Shown here in pieces: positions 41,601-48,359 of a stretch of DNA of 64,000 nucleotides. The notes under the pieces were generated by a model. It was not told the DNA's origin and did no database searches. It saw nothing but the letters and a program-made list of their open reading frames with translations. The stretch is taken from the NCBI GenBank assembly GCA_963924555.1, contig OZ004587.1, positions 6,588,075 through 6,652,074 of the forward strand, given 5' to 3'. Made by a program: the position numbers and the translations under genes. The stretch is from Crambe crambe (lineage: Eukaryota; Porifera; Demospongiae; Poecilosclerida; Crambeidae). Within the stretch, counting starts at the first letter, position 1, and each line of letters opens with the position of its first letter.

Positions 41601-44600
41601 ATTCTTCAAGGAACACAAAATCGAATCCATGACCATTGATGGTAAAGAATACAAATATTCAAGTATTCCAAAGTATGCAGCCTTCCTGAAGGACACCTAT
41701 TCCACCATGGAGGGCAAGAATCTCGCTGCTTTCAAACTGGCAAAGATAGCGAAGGAGGAGATTGATCGGAGTGAAATGGACAGCTTCACTAAGAGTACGA
41801 TCAGGGGAGACAAAGATGATGTCATCTACGAGAAATACCCTATGACAGAAGATGAAGTAGCTCTGGCCATGTCTGAAACTAAACGGAAGAAACCACGATT
41901 AGTTCTGATTGAAGGAGCTCCGGGTGTGGGCAAGACCACATTCAGTGAACAATTCTGTTTCAAGTGGTCTCAGGGCCAATGTCTAAATGACCGCACCCTA
42001 CTGGTCCTCCTTCCCTTACGCGACAACAGAGTGAAGTCAGCCAAAAGTATCTCTGACCTCTTCCTCCACCCTCAGCTCCAGGGGGCCATAACACAGGAAG
42101 TGGAGAGCAGCCAAGGAGAGGGTGTAGTCCTGTGGCTGGAAGCCTGGGATGAACTGGAACAAAAAATGAGGGAAGAATCTTCAATATTTCTTGATTTAGT
42201 ACATGGTCGCAAGCTACCCAAAGCTACCATAATCATAACCAGCCGACCATGGGCAACAAAGACAATCGTTAAGAGCACTTCAATCCAAGTGGACCAGCAT
42301 ATCGAACTTGTCACAACTCCTACTTTAGAGTTAGGACGAGTATTGAGAGAAGAGAGGGTTCATCCTGACATCCGTGACAAATTTTTGGACCATGTGAACT
42401 TTTATCCAGCAATGAAGGCAGCCATGTACACTCCTGTGACTGCCAACATAGTGACAGATGTGTTCCAATGGAGCCAAGAAATGGAGTCAACCCCTCCAAC
42501 CACTGTTACCCAACTCTACGCAGCATATACATGCAAATTGCTGATGCAGCACTATAATGCACATGGCAAACAGTCCTGGAAGATTGGATCTCTTGAGGAC
42601 CTCCCTCCAGATGTGCATCAACAGCTGCTGGCCCTAAGCAAACTGGCTTGGGAAGGAATCATGAAGCAACAACTGACTTTCAGCAGTGCTGATATCGGTG
42701 GAGTTACTCTGGGATTGATGGAATCAGTGAAAGAGCTATATCGTGGACAAGATGCCGAGCTCTCCTACCACTTCATCCATCTGATGCTTCAAGAGTTCCT
42801 AGCTGCCTACCACATTACACAGTTGCCTCTCCACACACAACAGCAGCTAATAAGAGAACATGTCAAAGTAGGTCACCTGAGCGTGGTGATGAAATTCTAT
42901 TTCGGTCTCTCTAAGTCTAATACCTTCACTTCAGAAATGGTTCGAGAGCAGATCTCAGATCGTGGAAGTGCAGCTGCCTATCACTGGATGTATGAAGCTG
43001 GTGATACTGAGGCAGTTTCTAATCTGCTTGCATTTGGTCGGTCATTGTATGTGGAATCAACTTATGAATGGAATCCTCTTGACTACTATGTATTTGGTCA
43101 TTGTATTGCACATTCTCGATGCAAGTGGAACTTGAACTTTAGGGCTTCACTCATGGGAAGAGAAGGAATGGAAATGTTCAGCAAAGGAATGATGAACATG
43201 CCAGAGAGAGAAGTACCTTGGGAAGGAGATATAGAAACTGCTGCTTTCAGTTTCAATAATCTTGATTTTGACAGTATTGAACATTTTAAAAATATCCCTC
43301 ATCCCATACTCAAGAAGCTTATTGCACTGGATTTATATGCCAATAAACTCGATAATACTTGTTTGAACAATCTGTCTAAAGCCATACCTTTTCTGACAAG
43401 TTTAAAGGAACTGATCTTGACATTTAATTTCAGCATTGGTAAAGGTGGAGCTGTGAAGCTTATTAAGACTTTATCTCGAAATAAGACTCCACTGAAAAAA
43501 CTACATCTTGATCACACAAAGATTGGTGAAGAAGATTGTGCAAGTCTCACAGACCTCATTGCTAACAGTGAATTGGAGGAGCTGAATATTGGTTTTAATA
43601 GTCTCTCCTCCAACAGTGTAGCTTCCATAATGAAAGATCTCCTACAGAACAGCACCATCATAAAACTTGACATGTGTTACTCACATTTTTCAGAAGACAA
43701 CTGGAAGTCGTTGTCATCCCAACTACAGAGGTCAGAGTGCGTGCTGCAAGATTTGATCATCGCTGGGTGTGGCATTACAAGTGAAGGAGCAGTGCAACTG
43801 GTAGCAGGTCTAGCCACCAATAAATCACTCATCAAACTCGTACTTTGTGAGAACCCATGTGAAGCAGCTTTGGTTGGTGATGCACTTAAAACAAATTCAG
43901 TGTTAAAGGACCTTGATATTGCCAGGTGTAATATCACAAGTGAGGGAGCAGAGTTACTAGCAGATGGTCTAGCTACCAATAAATCACTCACCAATCTAGA
44001 TCTATCTTGGAACCCGATAGGAGACTTTGGAGCAGTGTTACTAGCAGACAGTCTAACTACCAATAAATCACTCACCAATCTAAATTTATCTGGGGACCTG
44101 ATAGGAGACTTTGGAGCAGCTTCCATTGGTGATGCACTTAAAATAAATTCAGTGTTAATGCACCTCGATATAACAAGGTGTGATATCACAAGTGAGGGAG
44201 CAGTGTCACTAGCAGACGGTCTAGCTACCAATAAATCACTCACCAATCTAAATCTATCTGGGAACCCAATAGAACACATTGGAGCAGTGTTAATAGCAGA
44301 CGCTCTAGCTACCAATAAATCACTCACCAATCTAAATCTATCTGGGAACCCGATAGGAGACAATGGAGCGGTTTCCATTGGTGATGCACTCAAAACTAAC
44401 TCGGTGTTAATGGTCATCGATATTAGTGACTGCAAAATAACATCTCAAGGATGCATCCAAATTGCTGAAGGACTATCAAACAATTCCACTCTACAAATAT
44501 TACAGATGTCAGGCAATGAAATTGGAGTGGATGGAGCTAAGGCGATAAGTGCAATGCTGGAGAAGAACACGTCACTACAGGAACTACATCTATGTAGAGA

Positions 44601-44721
44601 TAACTCAATCGAAGGAGTGGATATGATACTATCAAGTCTACAGAGCAACACAAGTTTAACAACACTCTCGTTACCAGAGAGATACGAACGACCAGCAGAC
44701 CCCAGAGTGAGGTGGATGTGA
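27301..44721 (+). CDS. NLR-1: leader-2A-Death-Ig-NACHT-LRR immune receptor
   Basis: Six coding exons with matching phases: 27301-27436, 28012-28170, 28257-28547, 29673-29963, 30013-30108 and 40967-44721 (1575 codons plus stop). Exon 1 encodes a 45-aa hydrophilic start, [20 protein letters not shown]. Exon 2 encodes a basic patch (SKQRILKG), a hydrophobic segment ([17 protein letters not shown]) and the 2A-like GDVETNPGP. Exon 3 is a Death-like fold, exon 4 an Ig-like domain, exon 5 a Pro/Ser linker, and exon 6 the NACHT ATPase plus LRRs. Skipping at Gly-Pro would give a 96-aa leader and a 1479-aa receptor starting with Pro. NLRs of this class are cytosolic sensors that oligomerise through NACHT and signal through Death domains. 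Intron 5 is 10.9 kb and full of mobile DNA. Splicing is predicted from sequence only. Confidence 0.82.
28012..28170 (+). other. 2A-like ribosome-skipping motif of NLR-1
   Basis: The exon encodes ...[15 protein letters not shown]. The motif D-V-E-T-N-P-G|P fits the 2A consensus D(V/I)ExNPGP, in which the ribosome fails to form the Gly-Pro bond and then resumes. The Gly codon is 28161-28163 and the Pro codon begins at 28164. The preceding hydrophobic helix could act as a signal or anchor sequence. Related motifs occur in NLR-2 and NLR-3. Confidence 0.88.
28257..28547 (+). other. Death-like domain exon of NLR-1
   Basis: Encodes about 97 residues with a six-helix Death-type pattern: [16 protein letters not shown], a central [20 protein letters not shown], and [15 protein letters not shown]. 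The spaced Trp residues and the 'ML..W' and 'W..V..AL' patterns are typical of Death domains at the N-terminus of sponge NLRs. The exon in NLR-2 (48450-48743) is similar but diverges in its middle. Confidence 0.75.
28588..29150. mobile_element. Inverted-repeat element in NLR-1 intron 3
   Basis: The left end 'gtctacagtcccggcaacgg' is mirrored by 'cgttgccgggactgtagaca' near 29125-29150, and 'caggccaccagtcc' by 'ggactggtggcctg'. Inside are a tRNA-derived SINE-like segment and two tandem ~73-bp units ('cccatacacctaacgctcgc') at about 28910-29050. NLR-2 lacks the whole block, so it was inserted after the duplication or lost from NLR-2. Confidence 0.75.
28723..28806 (-). ncRNA. tRNA-derived SINE-like segment
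   Basis: On the minus strand an A box TAGCCCATTGG (28777-28787) and a B box GGTTTGATTCC (28733-28743) are spaced as in a tRNA gene. The B box differs from the GGTTCGANTCC consensus at one position. The surrounding arms do not fold into a clean cloverleaf, so a SINE head or decayed tRNA pseudogene is more likely than a functional tRNA. Confidence 0.6.
29155..29412. repeat. 43-bp tandem repeats closing into an inverted arm
   Basis: About four units of 'aaaacaacccattttaggtt' plus 'atctgagttgtaaatgtg' are followed by their reverse complement ('aactcagataacctaaaatg'), so the tract can fold back on itself. It ends with GTTTTTACAGTG, mirroring CACTG-type sequence at its start. Confidence 0.8.
29573..29672. 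repeat. (CT)n tract forming the acceptor of the NLR-1 Ig exon
   Basis: About 98 bp of CT run straight into TCTAG at 29668-29672. In NLR-2 the same acceptor has only about 10 bp of CT followed by 'ccttcatttatag', so the tract expanded in NLR-1 or shrank in NLR-2. Confidence 0.93.
29673..29963 (+). other. Immunoglobulin-like domain exon of NLR-1
   Basis: Encodes a single Ig fold of about 97 residues: strand B Cys in YRLSCTVSG, the strand C Trp in [13 protein letters not shown], and strand F Cys in [13 protein letters not shown]. Spacing fits an I/V-type domain. Exon phases are 1-1, the usual phase of shuffled Ig exons. An Ig domain inside an NLR is unusual, since most Ig domains are extracellular. 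NLR-2 carries the same exon at 48975-49256, three codons shorter. Confidence 0.85.
30183..30280. mobile_element. hAT-like terminus relic shared by both NLR genes
   Basis: 'cactcagtggcataggaacc' followed by 'gctccaggggctacagc' resembles the CAGTGGCGTAGGAA end of hAT elements (compare 35732). The same relic lies at about 49482-49580 in NLR-2, so this insertion predates the NLR duplication. Confidence 0.6.
30734..31021 (+). pseudogene. HIRAN-like coding fragment
   Basis: Open for 96 codons without an ATG. It contains [37 protein letters not shown] and SDLPQGGL, which resembles the HIRAN-type motif (D-P-Y-A-V ... V-G-H ... ) seen in many uncharacterised cnidarian and sponge proteins. Lack of a start codon and its position inside the inserted block point to a gene fragment. 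Confidence 0.4.
31160..31475 (+). mobile_element. Possible LINE 3' fragment with short zinc-finger-like frame
   Basis: A 63-codon frame (31175-31366) has CPVCGHKYG and paired His but not a clean C2H2 finger. It is followed by 'gcgggctttacaatgaaatt' and a TTTTGAA-type short tandem tail, which resembles the 3' end of CR1/L2-like LINEs. Confidence 0.35.
31666..33480. mobile_element. 1.8-kb element with ~85-bp terminal inverted repeats
   Basis: The left terminus 'tagtctcgcgggccagacct' is mirrored at 33455-33480 by 'ggtctggcccgcgagacta'. The inner arms also match, including 'cggacggaaggggaggggg' and its complement and 'gtggacctcc' and its complement. Flanking ATAACTTC/ATAACTTT look like an 8-bp target duplication with one change, suggesting a hAT-like non-autonomous transposon. 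No transposase frame found inside. Confidence 0.75.
33610..33935. repeat. Foldback (long inverted repeat)
   Basis: The arm 33615-33740 (tctctgatgtcattgccagattcc ... tgcaggt) is mirrored at about 33805-33925 (acctgcaaacag ... ggaatctggcatcagagatt). Arms are imperfect, around a spacer of about 60-80 bp. Confidence 0.8.
34217..34750. mobile_element. MITE with 8-bp target duplication GATATCAG
   Basis: The terminus 'ctagtctcgcgggcctaccc' is mirrored by 'gggtcggcccgtaagacta'. Inner arms share 'aagggaaagggtctggtcaaactcgcatg' in inverted form. GATATCAG flanks both sides (34209-34216 and 34751-34758), a clear 8-bp duplication as expected for hAT-type transposition. Confidence 0.85.
34758..35551. mobile_element. 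Second inverted-repeat element abutting the first
   Basis: The left arm 'catagattgtatagactacg' plus 'taaccgggattggaaacgc' is mirrored at 35513-35551. GATATCAG recurs just after the right end (35552-35559). The two elements therefore form a chain of GATATCAG-bounded blocks. No coding frame recognised. Confidence 0.75.
35732..36196 (+). pseudogene. hAT transposase C-terminal relic in a non-autonomous element
   Basis: Encodes [20 protein letters not shown] followed by FSSLHQMKT, the hATC dimerisation signature. A stop then a frame change leads to [15 protein letters not shown], so the gene is broken. Element ends 'actggcgtaggaac' and its imperfect complement 'cttcctacaccgctg' form the terminal inverted repeat. 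A hairpin MITE is nested inside at 36021. Confidence 0.7.
36021..36116. mobile_element. Near-perfect hairpin MITE
   Basis: About 96 bp in which 'tcgtacccaggcccgctttt' and the rest of the arm pair with 'aaaagcgggcctgggcacga' around a short loop (ggtggaaaagcgaagggctccacc). Half copies lie at 31050-31090 and 39768-39832, and a related one at 31474-31530. Confidence 0.85.
36596..37050 (-). pseudogene. Arg-rich repeated frame, Helitron-like protein relic
   Basis: The minus-strand frame reads [20 protein letters not shown], then repeated [18 protein letters not shown] and [18 protein letters not shown] motifs, a stop, and further in-register pieces ([17 protein letters not shown]). Such Arg/Glu/Ser repeats resemble N-terminal regions of Helitron-type helicase proteins in marine invertebrates. 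Broken; function is a guess from composition and repeat pattern. Confidence 0.4.
37192..37393 (-). pseudogene. ARL6-like GTPase exon fragments, one interrupted by a poly(A)-like tract
   Basis: The minus-strand exon 37192-37268 encodes [18 protein letters not shown], containing the G4 motif NKMD, and ends at a GTAAGT donor. It matches the [20 protein letters not shown] region of ARL6 (BBS3). The preceding exon tail KLLEHA, ending at 37333 with a GTATGC donor in the matching phase, is cut off at about 37352 by an A-rich tract (37352-37393). No other ARL6 exon was found, so this is a captured fragment or a gene broken by retroelement insertion. Confidence 0.65.
37394..39660 (-). mobile_element. 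Broken non-LTR retroelement with C-terminal restriction-like endonuclease
   Basis: Minus-strand pieces in order: [19 protein letters not shown], an RT core with [40 protein letters not shown] and the catalytic [12 protein letters not shown], a thumb region, a CxC...H...C zinc-binding motif ([20 protein letters not shown]), and an endonuclease core, [20 protein letters not shown] followed by MDIRVFNP. This order (RT, zinc knuckle, PD-(D/E)XK-type endonuclease) characterises the R2/NeSL-like branch of LINEs. At least four frame changes or stops separate the pieces, so it is dead. An A-rich tract at its 3' side (37352-37393) looks like the poly(A) tail. Confidence 0.8.
39830..39979 (-). CDS. 49-codon acidic orphan frame
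   Basis: Starts [18 protein letters not shown] and continues [20 protein letters not shown] before stopping after FTIVR. A TGACGTCA (CRE-like) palindrome lies about 30 bp upstream of the ATG. I do not recognise it. It sits at the edge of the inserted block, so it may be a stray exon or a chance frame. Confidence 0.25.
   Translation of the reverse strand: MELEEHMYDDIPGDIDEDFNLMLRWFKHHIAKNKAVEKLFSLIKFTIVR
40129..40494. mobile_element. MITE with CTACAATTGAC target duplication
   Basis: Inverted ends 'ggcattgccgaccctt' and 'aagggtcggcaatgcc'; inner arms share 'gtcgttagcatcaac' and 'gttgatgctaacgac'. CTACAATTGAC flanks both sides (40118-40128 and 40495-40505). NLR-2 has the uninterrupted site, so the insertion is specific to NLR-1. 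Confidence 0.82.
40618..40932. repeat. Large palindrome immediately upstream of the NLR-1 NACHT exon
   Basis: The left arm (gtggaatgtgtag ... ctctataaacatagtttactc) is mirrored almost base for base by the right arm (gagtaaactatgtttatagag ... attccacagag), with a loop of about 25 bp near 40767. NLR-2 has only the right arm (about 49800-49960). The palindrome ends 35 bp before the exon 6 acceptor. Confidence 0.88.
40967..44721 (+). other. NACHT-LRR exon of NLR-1
   Basis: A single 3755-nt exon encodes a helical linker ([15 protein letters not shown]), the NACHT P-loop [12 protein letters not shown] (about 41908-41943), the Walker-B-like [11 protein letters not shown], the sensor IIITSRPWA, a helical region, and from about 43300 a series of ~28-residue ribonuclease-inhibitor type LRRs such as [19 protein letters not shown]. 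The exon is 111 residues longer than in NLR-2, nearly all through extra LRRs. It ends PADPRVRWM. Confidence 0.92.
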
Positions 44722-45980
44722 GTTACAGTACAACATATAATATTATGTGTGTAGTGAGAGTCCATGAGTGTGTAATATGTCATGGGGGAATTAATATTTT
44801 GTAAAGCTTAACAATCTACACAATGTTATAGTGTGTGCTCCATTTCAAAGGAACCTTTCTCTAGTAAGCCTGGGTTCAAGGTACAGTAATAAGCCTGGGT
44901 TCAAGGGTACAATAATAAGCCTGGGTTCAAGGCCACAGTATTAAGCTGCTATTACCAAGTGTACTCTTACCTGTAATCAGGGGTGTATCCACAGAATTTG
45001 AATGGCCCGGTGTGCCTGTGTGTGGGCCACTTTATCCTTCACCCACATAGATTCGATAAAGCTATGCTAGTGTAACCATGATTCTTGAAGGTCATGGTGC
45101 TTCATTTACACATCATCACTTAGCTAACTCTGCAGGCATGGGATAGAATAATAAAAGTGGTCCGGTGAGAACCAGACCAACCGGAGTGGTGGATATACCC
45201 CTGGTAATACAGTATACTTACTATTACTTCATTATGTCCTGGAATTGCAACTAAACTACGTCATTCATAGCATCTGAACTCCATTGGCTAAGAAAACTAA
45301 TTGACTAATTGACAGACCAAATAAGCCGCAATTGCAGTTTTCTCCATTCAATTAGCTGTACAGTCAACATTTACATGGTGACTTTGATTTTCACAGATCT
45401 AAAGAAGCCTAAAGTTTACCTGACGAGCTTCAACCATTAATTTTGTTGGGGGAAAAAAAAAAAAAAAAGAAAGAAAGAAAGAAAGAAGAAAAAACAGAGA
45501 AAGAAAGTAACTACTAGTTTGCTTGCCACTACACATCTTATAAATAATTTTCACCTTTTTGTATAATTTTTGTATTATTGAACACTTTGCTCTTCGTATA
45601 ATTGAACACTTTGCTCACTTTGTATCTTTCACTTTGTATCTTTTAGCTACACATAAAAAGTTTTATATATCATTGCATTAGACTTATCAACCCTGCAGGA
45701 TGTTAATCTTGGGAGGTGTGGTTGTAGGTCTCCCATGCATTTTGTCAAACAGGAAGTACTGCACTGCAGGCACAGCAATCTATTTAACTAAGGCCCTCCC
45801 TCCTCAAATTTTGATGCCTCCCCAAGAATAAGTTCAAATAATATTATTTTTAGCTACTAACATTTAATACCTCCCTCCCTCCTCAATTTGTTGATGGTTT
45901 TCACCTGAGAAACAAAGAATTAAATTACCATGGCCTAAAATTCTACTTCCACATCATCACTCTCTCTCTCTTCTTGTACG
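44722..45980. other. 3' flank of NLR-1 and intergenic sequence
   Basis: The first ~600 bp match the sequence after the NLR-2 array (57710-58010), so they belong to the duplicated unit. It includes three copies of 'aataagcctgggttcaagg' (44875-44940). A poly(A)/(GAAA)n tract lies at about 45450-45490. No coding exon seen. Confidence 0.75.
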
Positions 45981-45985
45981 CACTA

Positions 45986-46095
45986 TGTCTGTCAGTATGG
46001 AACCTGAACAATTTTTGTGCAGCTTCAATGAAGTGCTGCAGAGTCCCTCTCTCAACCACAGAATTCAGTATTCTCACTGCTATAGTTGAGTACCA
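45986..46095 (+). pseudogene. Decayed first exon of NLR-2
   Basis: 'atgtctgtcagtatgga' and 'cctgaacaat', then 'gcttcaatgaagtgctgcag', align with NLR-1 exon 1. A deletion of roughly 20 bases has removed the GGAGGGCCAG region and shifted the frame, and the donor GT is now TT (AATAG|GT versus TATAG|TT). This exon cannot serve as the NLR-1-type start. Confidence 0.7.
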
Positions 46096-48206
46096 AGTAG
46101 ATAGATCGCTATTCTACTTACACTACAGGCTGACTTTATTAGTTACTACAACTATGATCTACCATCCTTCAACCAATACTGAAGTGATCATGGTACATCA
46201 ATCTCATTAACTATAAGTATCTTATATATTTATTCTAGAAAGCTATAGGTCTAAACCCTGATGGCCACAACACATTTCTCTCAATGCACATTGCATTATG
46301 GTATTTACTTGTGGCATATAAATAATATATGTGGCTGATGTTACATCAGTGGATGGTGTGTGTGATTATAACTGATCCCATCCCAACGGGAGGACCCCAC
46401 ATCTGTATGAAGTAAAGATCATTAGACTCTGAAATAAGCTAACCTTCACTGTACATGAACATTCAGGGCTATATGCTAGCCTTCTCACCTGGCTACCCTT
46501 TACCAGCCTGAGGGAAGAAGGGGCCTGTAGTATGCAGCAGTCTCAGGGATCATACAACTTGGGCAGTAGCACAAACCGGCATTGTACATGTGCAGTATTT
46601 GAGTTGAGCTACTTCACATGCAGCAGTAGCTGTCCACCACGTAATTTTTTACCCTTAAAATACTCCACTAAGGAAGTTCACTACTGGAAGTAAAAATGAG
46701 TTACATAAAAGTGTCACCCAAGCAAAAAAATAAAATCTCATTCATTATACTTGTAGTCCATGCCAAGTCTTCAGCTGCAGCTGCAGCTGTATCCACCATA
46801 TCCGAATCACTGAAAGTGTCCATAACTATTGAATAAACTGTGATTTTGATATAGCCACATTCAGTGAAAAGTCAGAACCATGTGGTGATACATGGGAAAT
46901 GTTTTACTTCTTTAGCTGCCCATAATTTGGCAGTGAGTATTTAACTTTTTTAATTTACCCATAGCTACCAACCTAAAAATGCCAGTGAATAAACTGTGAT
47001 TTTGATATAGCCACATTCAGTGAAAAGTCAGAACCATGTGGTGATACATGGGAAATGTTTTACTTCTTTAGCTGCCCATAATTTGGCAGTGAGTATTTAA
47101 CTTTTTTAATTTACCCATAGCTACCAACCTAAAAATGCCAGAAAGGAGAAACAAACAAAACAAACTAAAGAGAGTATGTGTCTATCTGTGTGTGTGTGTG
47201 GCCACTATTGCTGAAGTCTACAATACTGCACACTAATACAGTCCACATGGAGCTACTGTCCTTTAGCTGCATGGTGATTTGGTTTGATGAGTCTTGACAT
47301 TGTAAAAGAAGAAAGAAAAACATTAATTGACTAGCTACTCATTTTGACTCGTTTTTTGTATCTTTTTTGTTGTTTGTTTGTTTATTATTATTCTTTGGTT
47401 TTGAAACTGCGCATCCGCTGAAAATACCAGCTTTAAGCAGTGGGGGGGCAGAGGTGTATGTAGAAAATTATAGAGTGTGTTAGCACTCGTCACTGTTACT
47501 ACAAAGAAAAAAAGATACACAATAAAGTGTTCATAATAATGTGATAGTGGCTACTTGATCTTACAGTGCAAAACATTAAAAGTTAAGGCTTGTAAAGTTT
47601 ATAAGCTACTGTACATACATGAGATGTAAAATTCAAGTACATGAACTTATTATTTTGGATAATGAAGATACATGTATGTAGCTAGAGATTAAATTTTGTA
47701 CATGATCATGCCCACTTTGTCTAGCTACTTTTTCCCCCCAAGGGCAACTAAATTTATGCTGCACAATTTGTGCATTTTATTGCAAGCAGAATGGGAGAAT
47801 CAAGAAAAGTTCTCGATTAATGTCTACAGTTATTCATTTATACATGCACATAGTGAATTCAATGTGAGTCGTCAACATCAAATAGTGATATGTAAAGTGG
47901 TGTCCTGCTGGCCTCACTGCACTATATCTGTCTTTTCTTTGGAACATGATTTCTCATTGAGTTATAAGGTATATTCCGAAAAGCGTGGTAAACTCAACTT
48001 CTCAGGCTTATGAGCTCTGTTTTATTCTGCTCATTATGAAGTCAGAGGTCTCAGTATAAATATTCAAACCATTAAGATCGAATCACCCCATTTCATGTGA
48101 TACACTGTACTAGTAATACGTACTTATGATTACCCTTTACCATGTTGAAAATCCTTTACCAAATTGACACACCTCCATTAATTTGTCTTCCTTTTTCCCT
48201 TAACAG
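46096..48206. other. Decayed intron 1 / intergenic sequence upstream of NLR-2 exon 2
   Basis: No intact exon recognised. It contains a 156-bp direct duplication (46831-46986 and 46987-47140, with 'aactgtgattttgatatagc'), a short TG run near 47190, and AT-rich filler. The NLR-2 promoter must lie here or upstream if the gene is expressed. Confidence 0.65.
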
Positions 48207-48359
48207 ACACTTCCTGTATGACCCAAACCCCTGGAGGTTGCAGTAAACAAAGGATATTGAAAGGACTTGGTGTGTACTTGTTTGTGGCCTTCTCTATCAC
48301 CATTATATGCTGTCTACTACACTGTGCTGGGGACATCGAGACCAACCCTGGTCCAGGAA
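48207..48359 (+). other. 2A-like motif of NLR-2
   Basis: Encodes LLHCAGDIETNPGPG. It differs from NLR-1 by Val to Ile, an allowed change in the D(V/I)ExNPGP consensus. Conservation of the motif during the drift of flanking exon 1 suggests selection. Confidence 0.87.

Noticed and set aside
41960-42314. Minus-strand frames opposite the NACHT region, also at 50977-51516
   Set aside because: They are antisense shadows of a highly constrained coding exon and are conserved between copies only because the sense strand is.
43677-44435. 252-codon minus-strand frame opposite the LRR exon
   Set aside because: It mirrors the periodic LRR codons; its Ser/Ala-rich repeats are the antisense of the sense-strand repeats. 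The same frame appears in shortened form opposite NLR-2.
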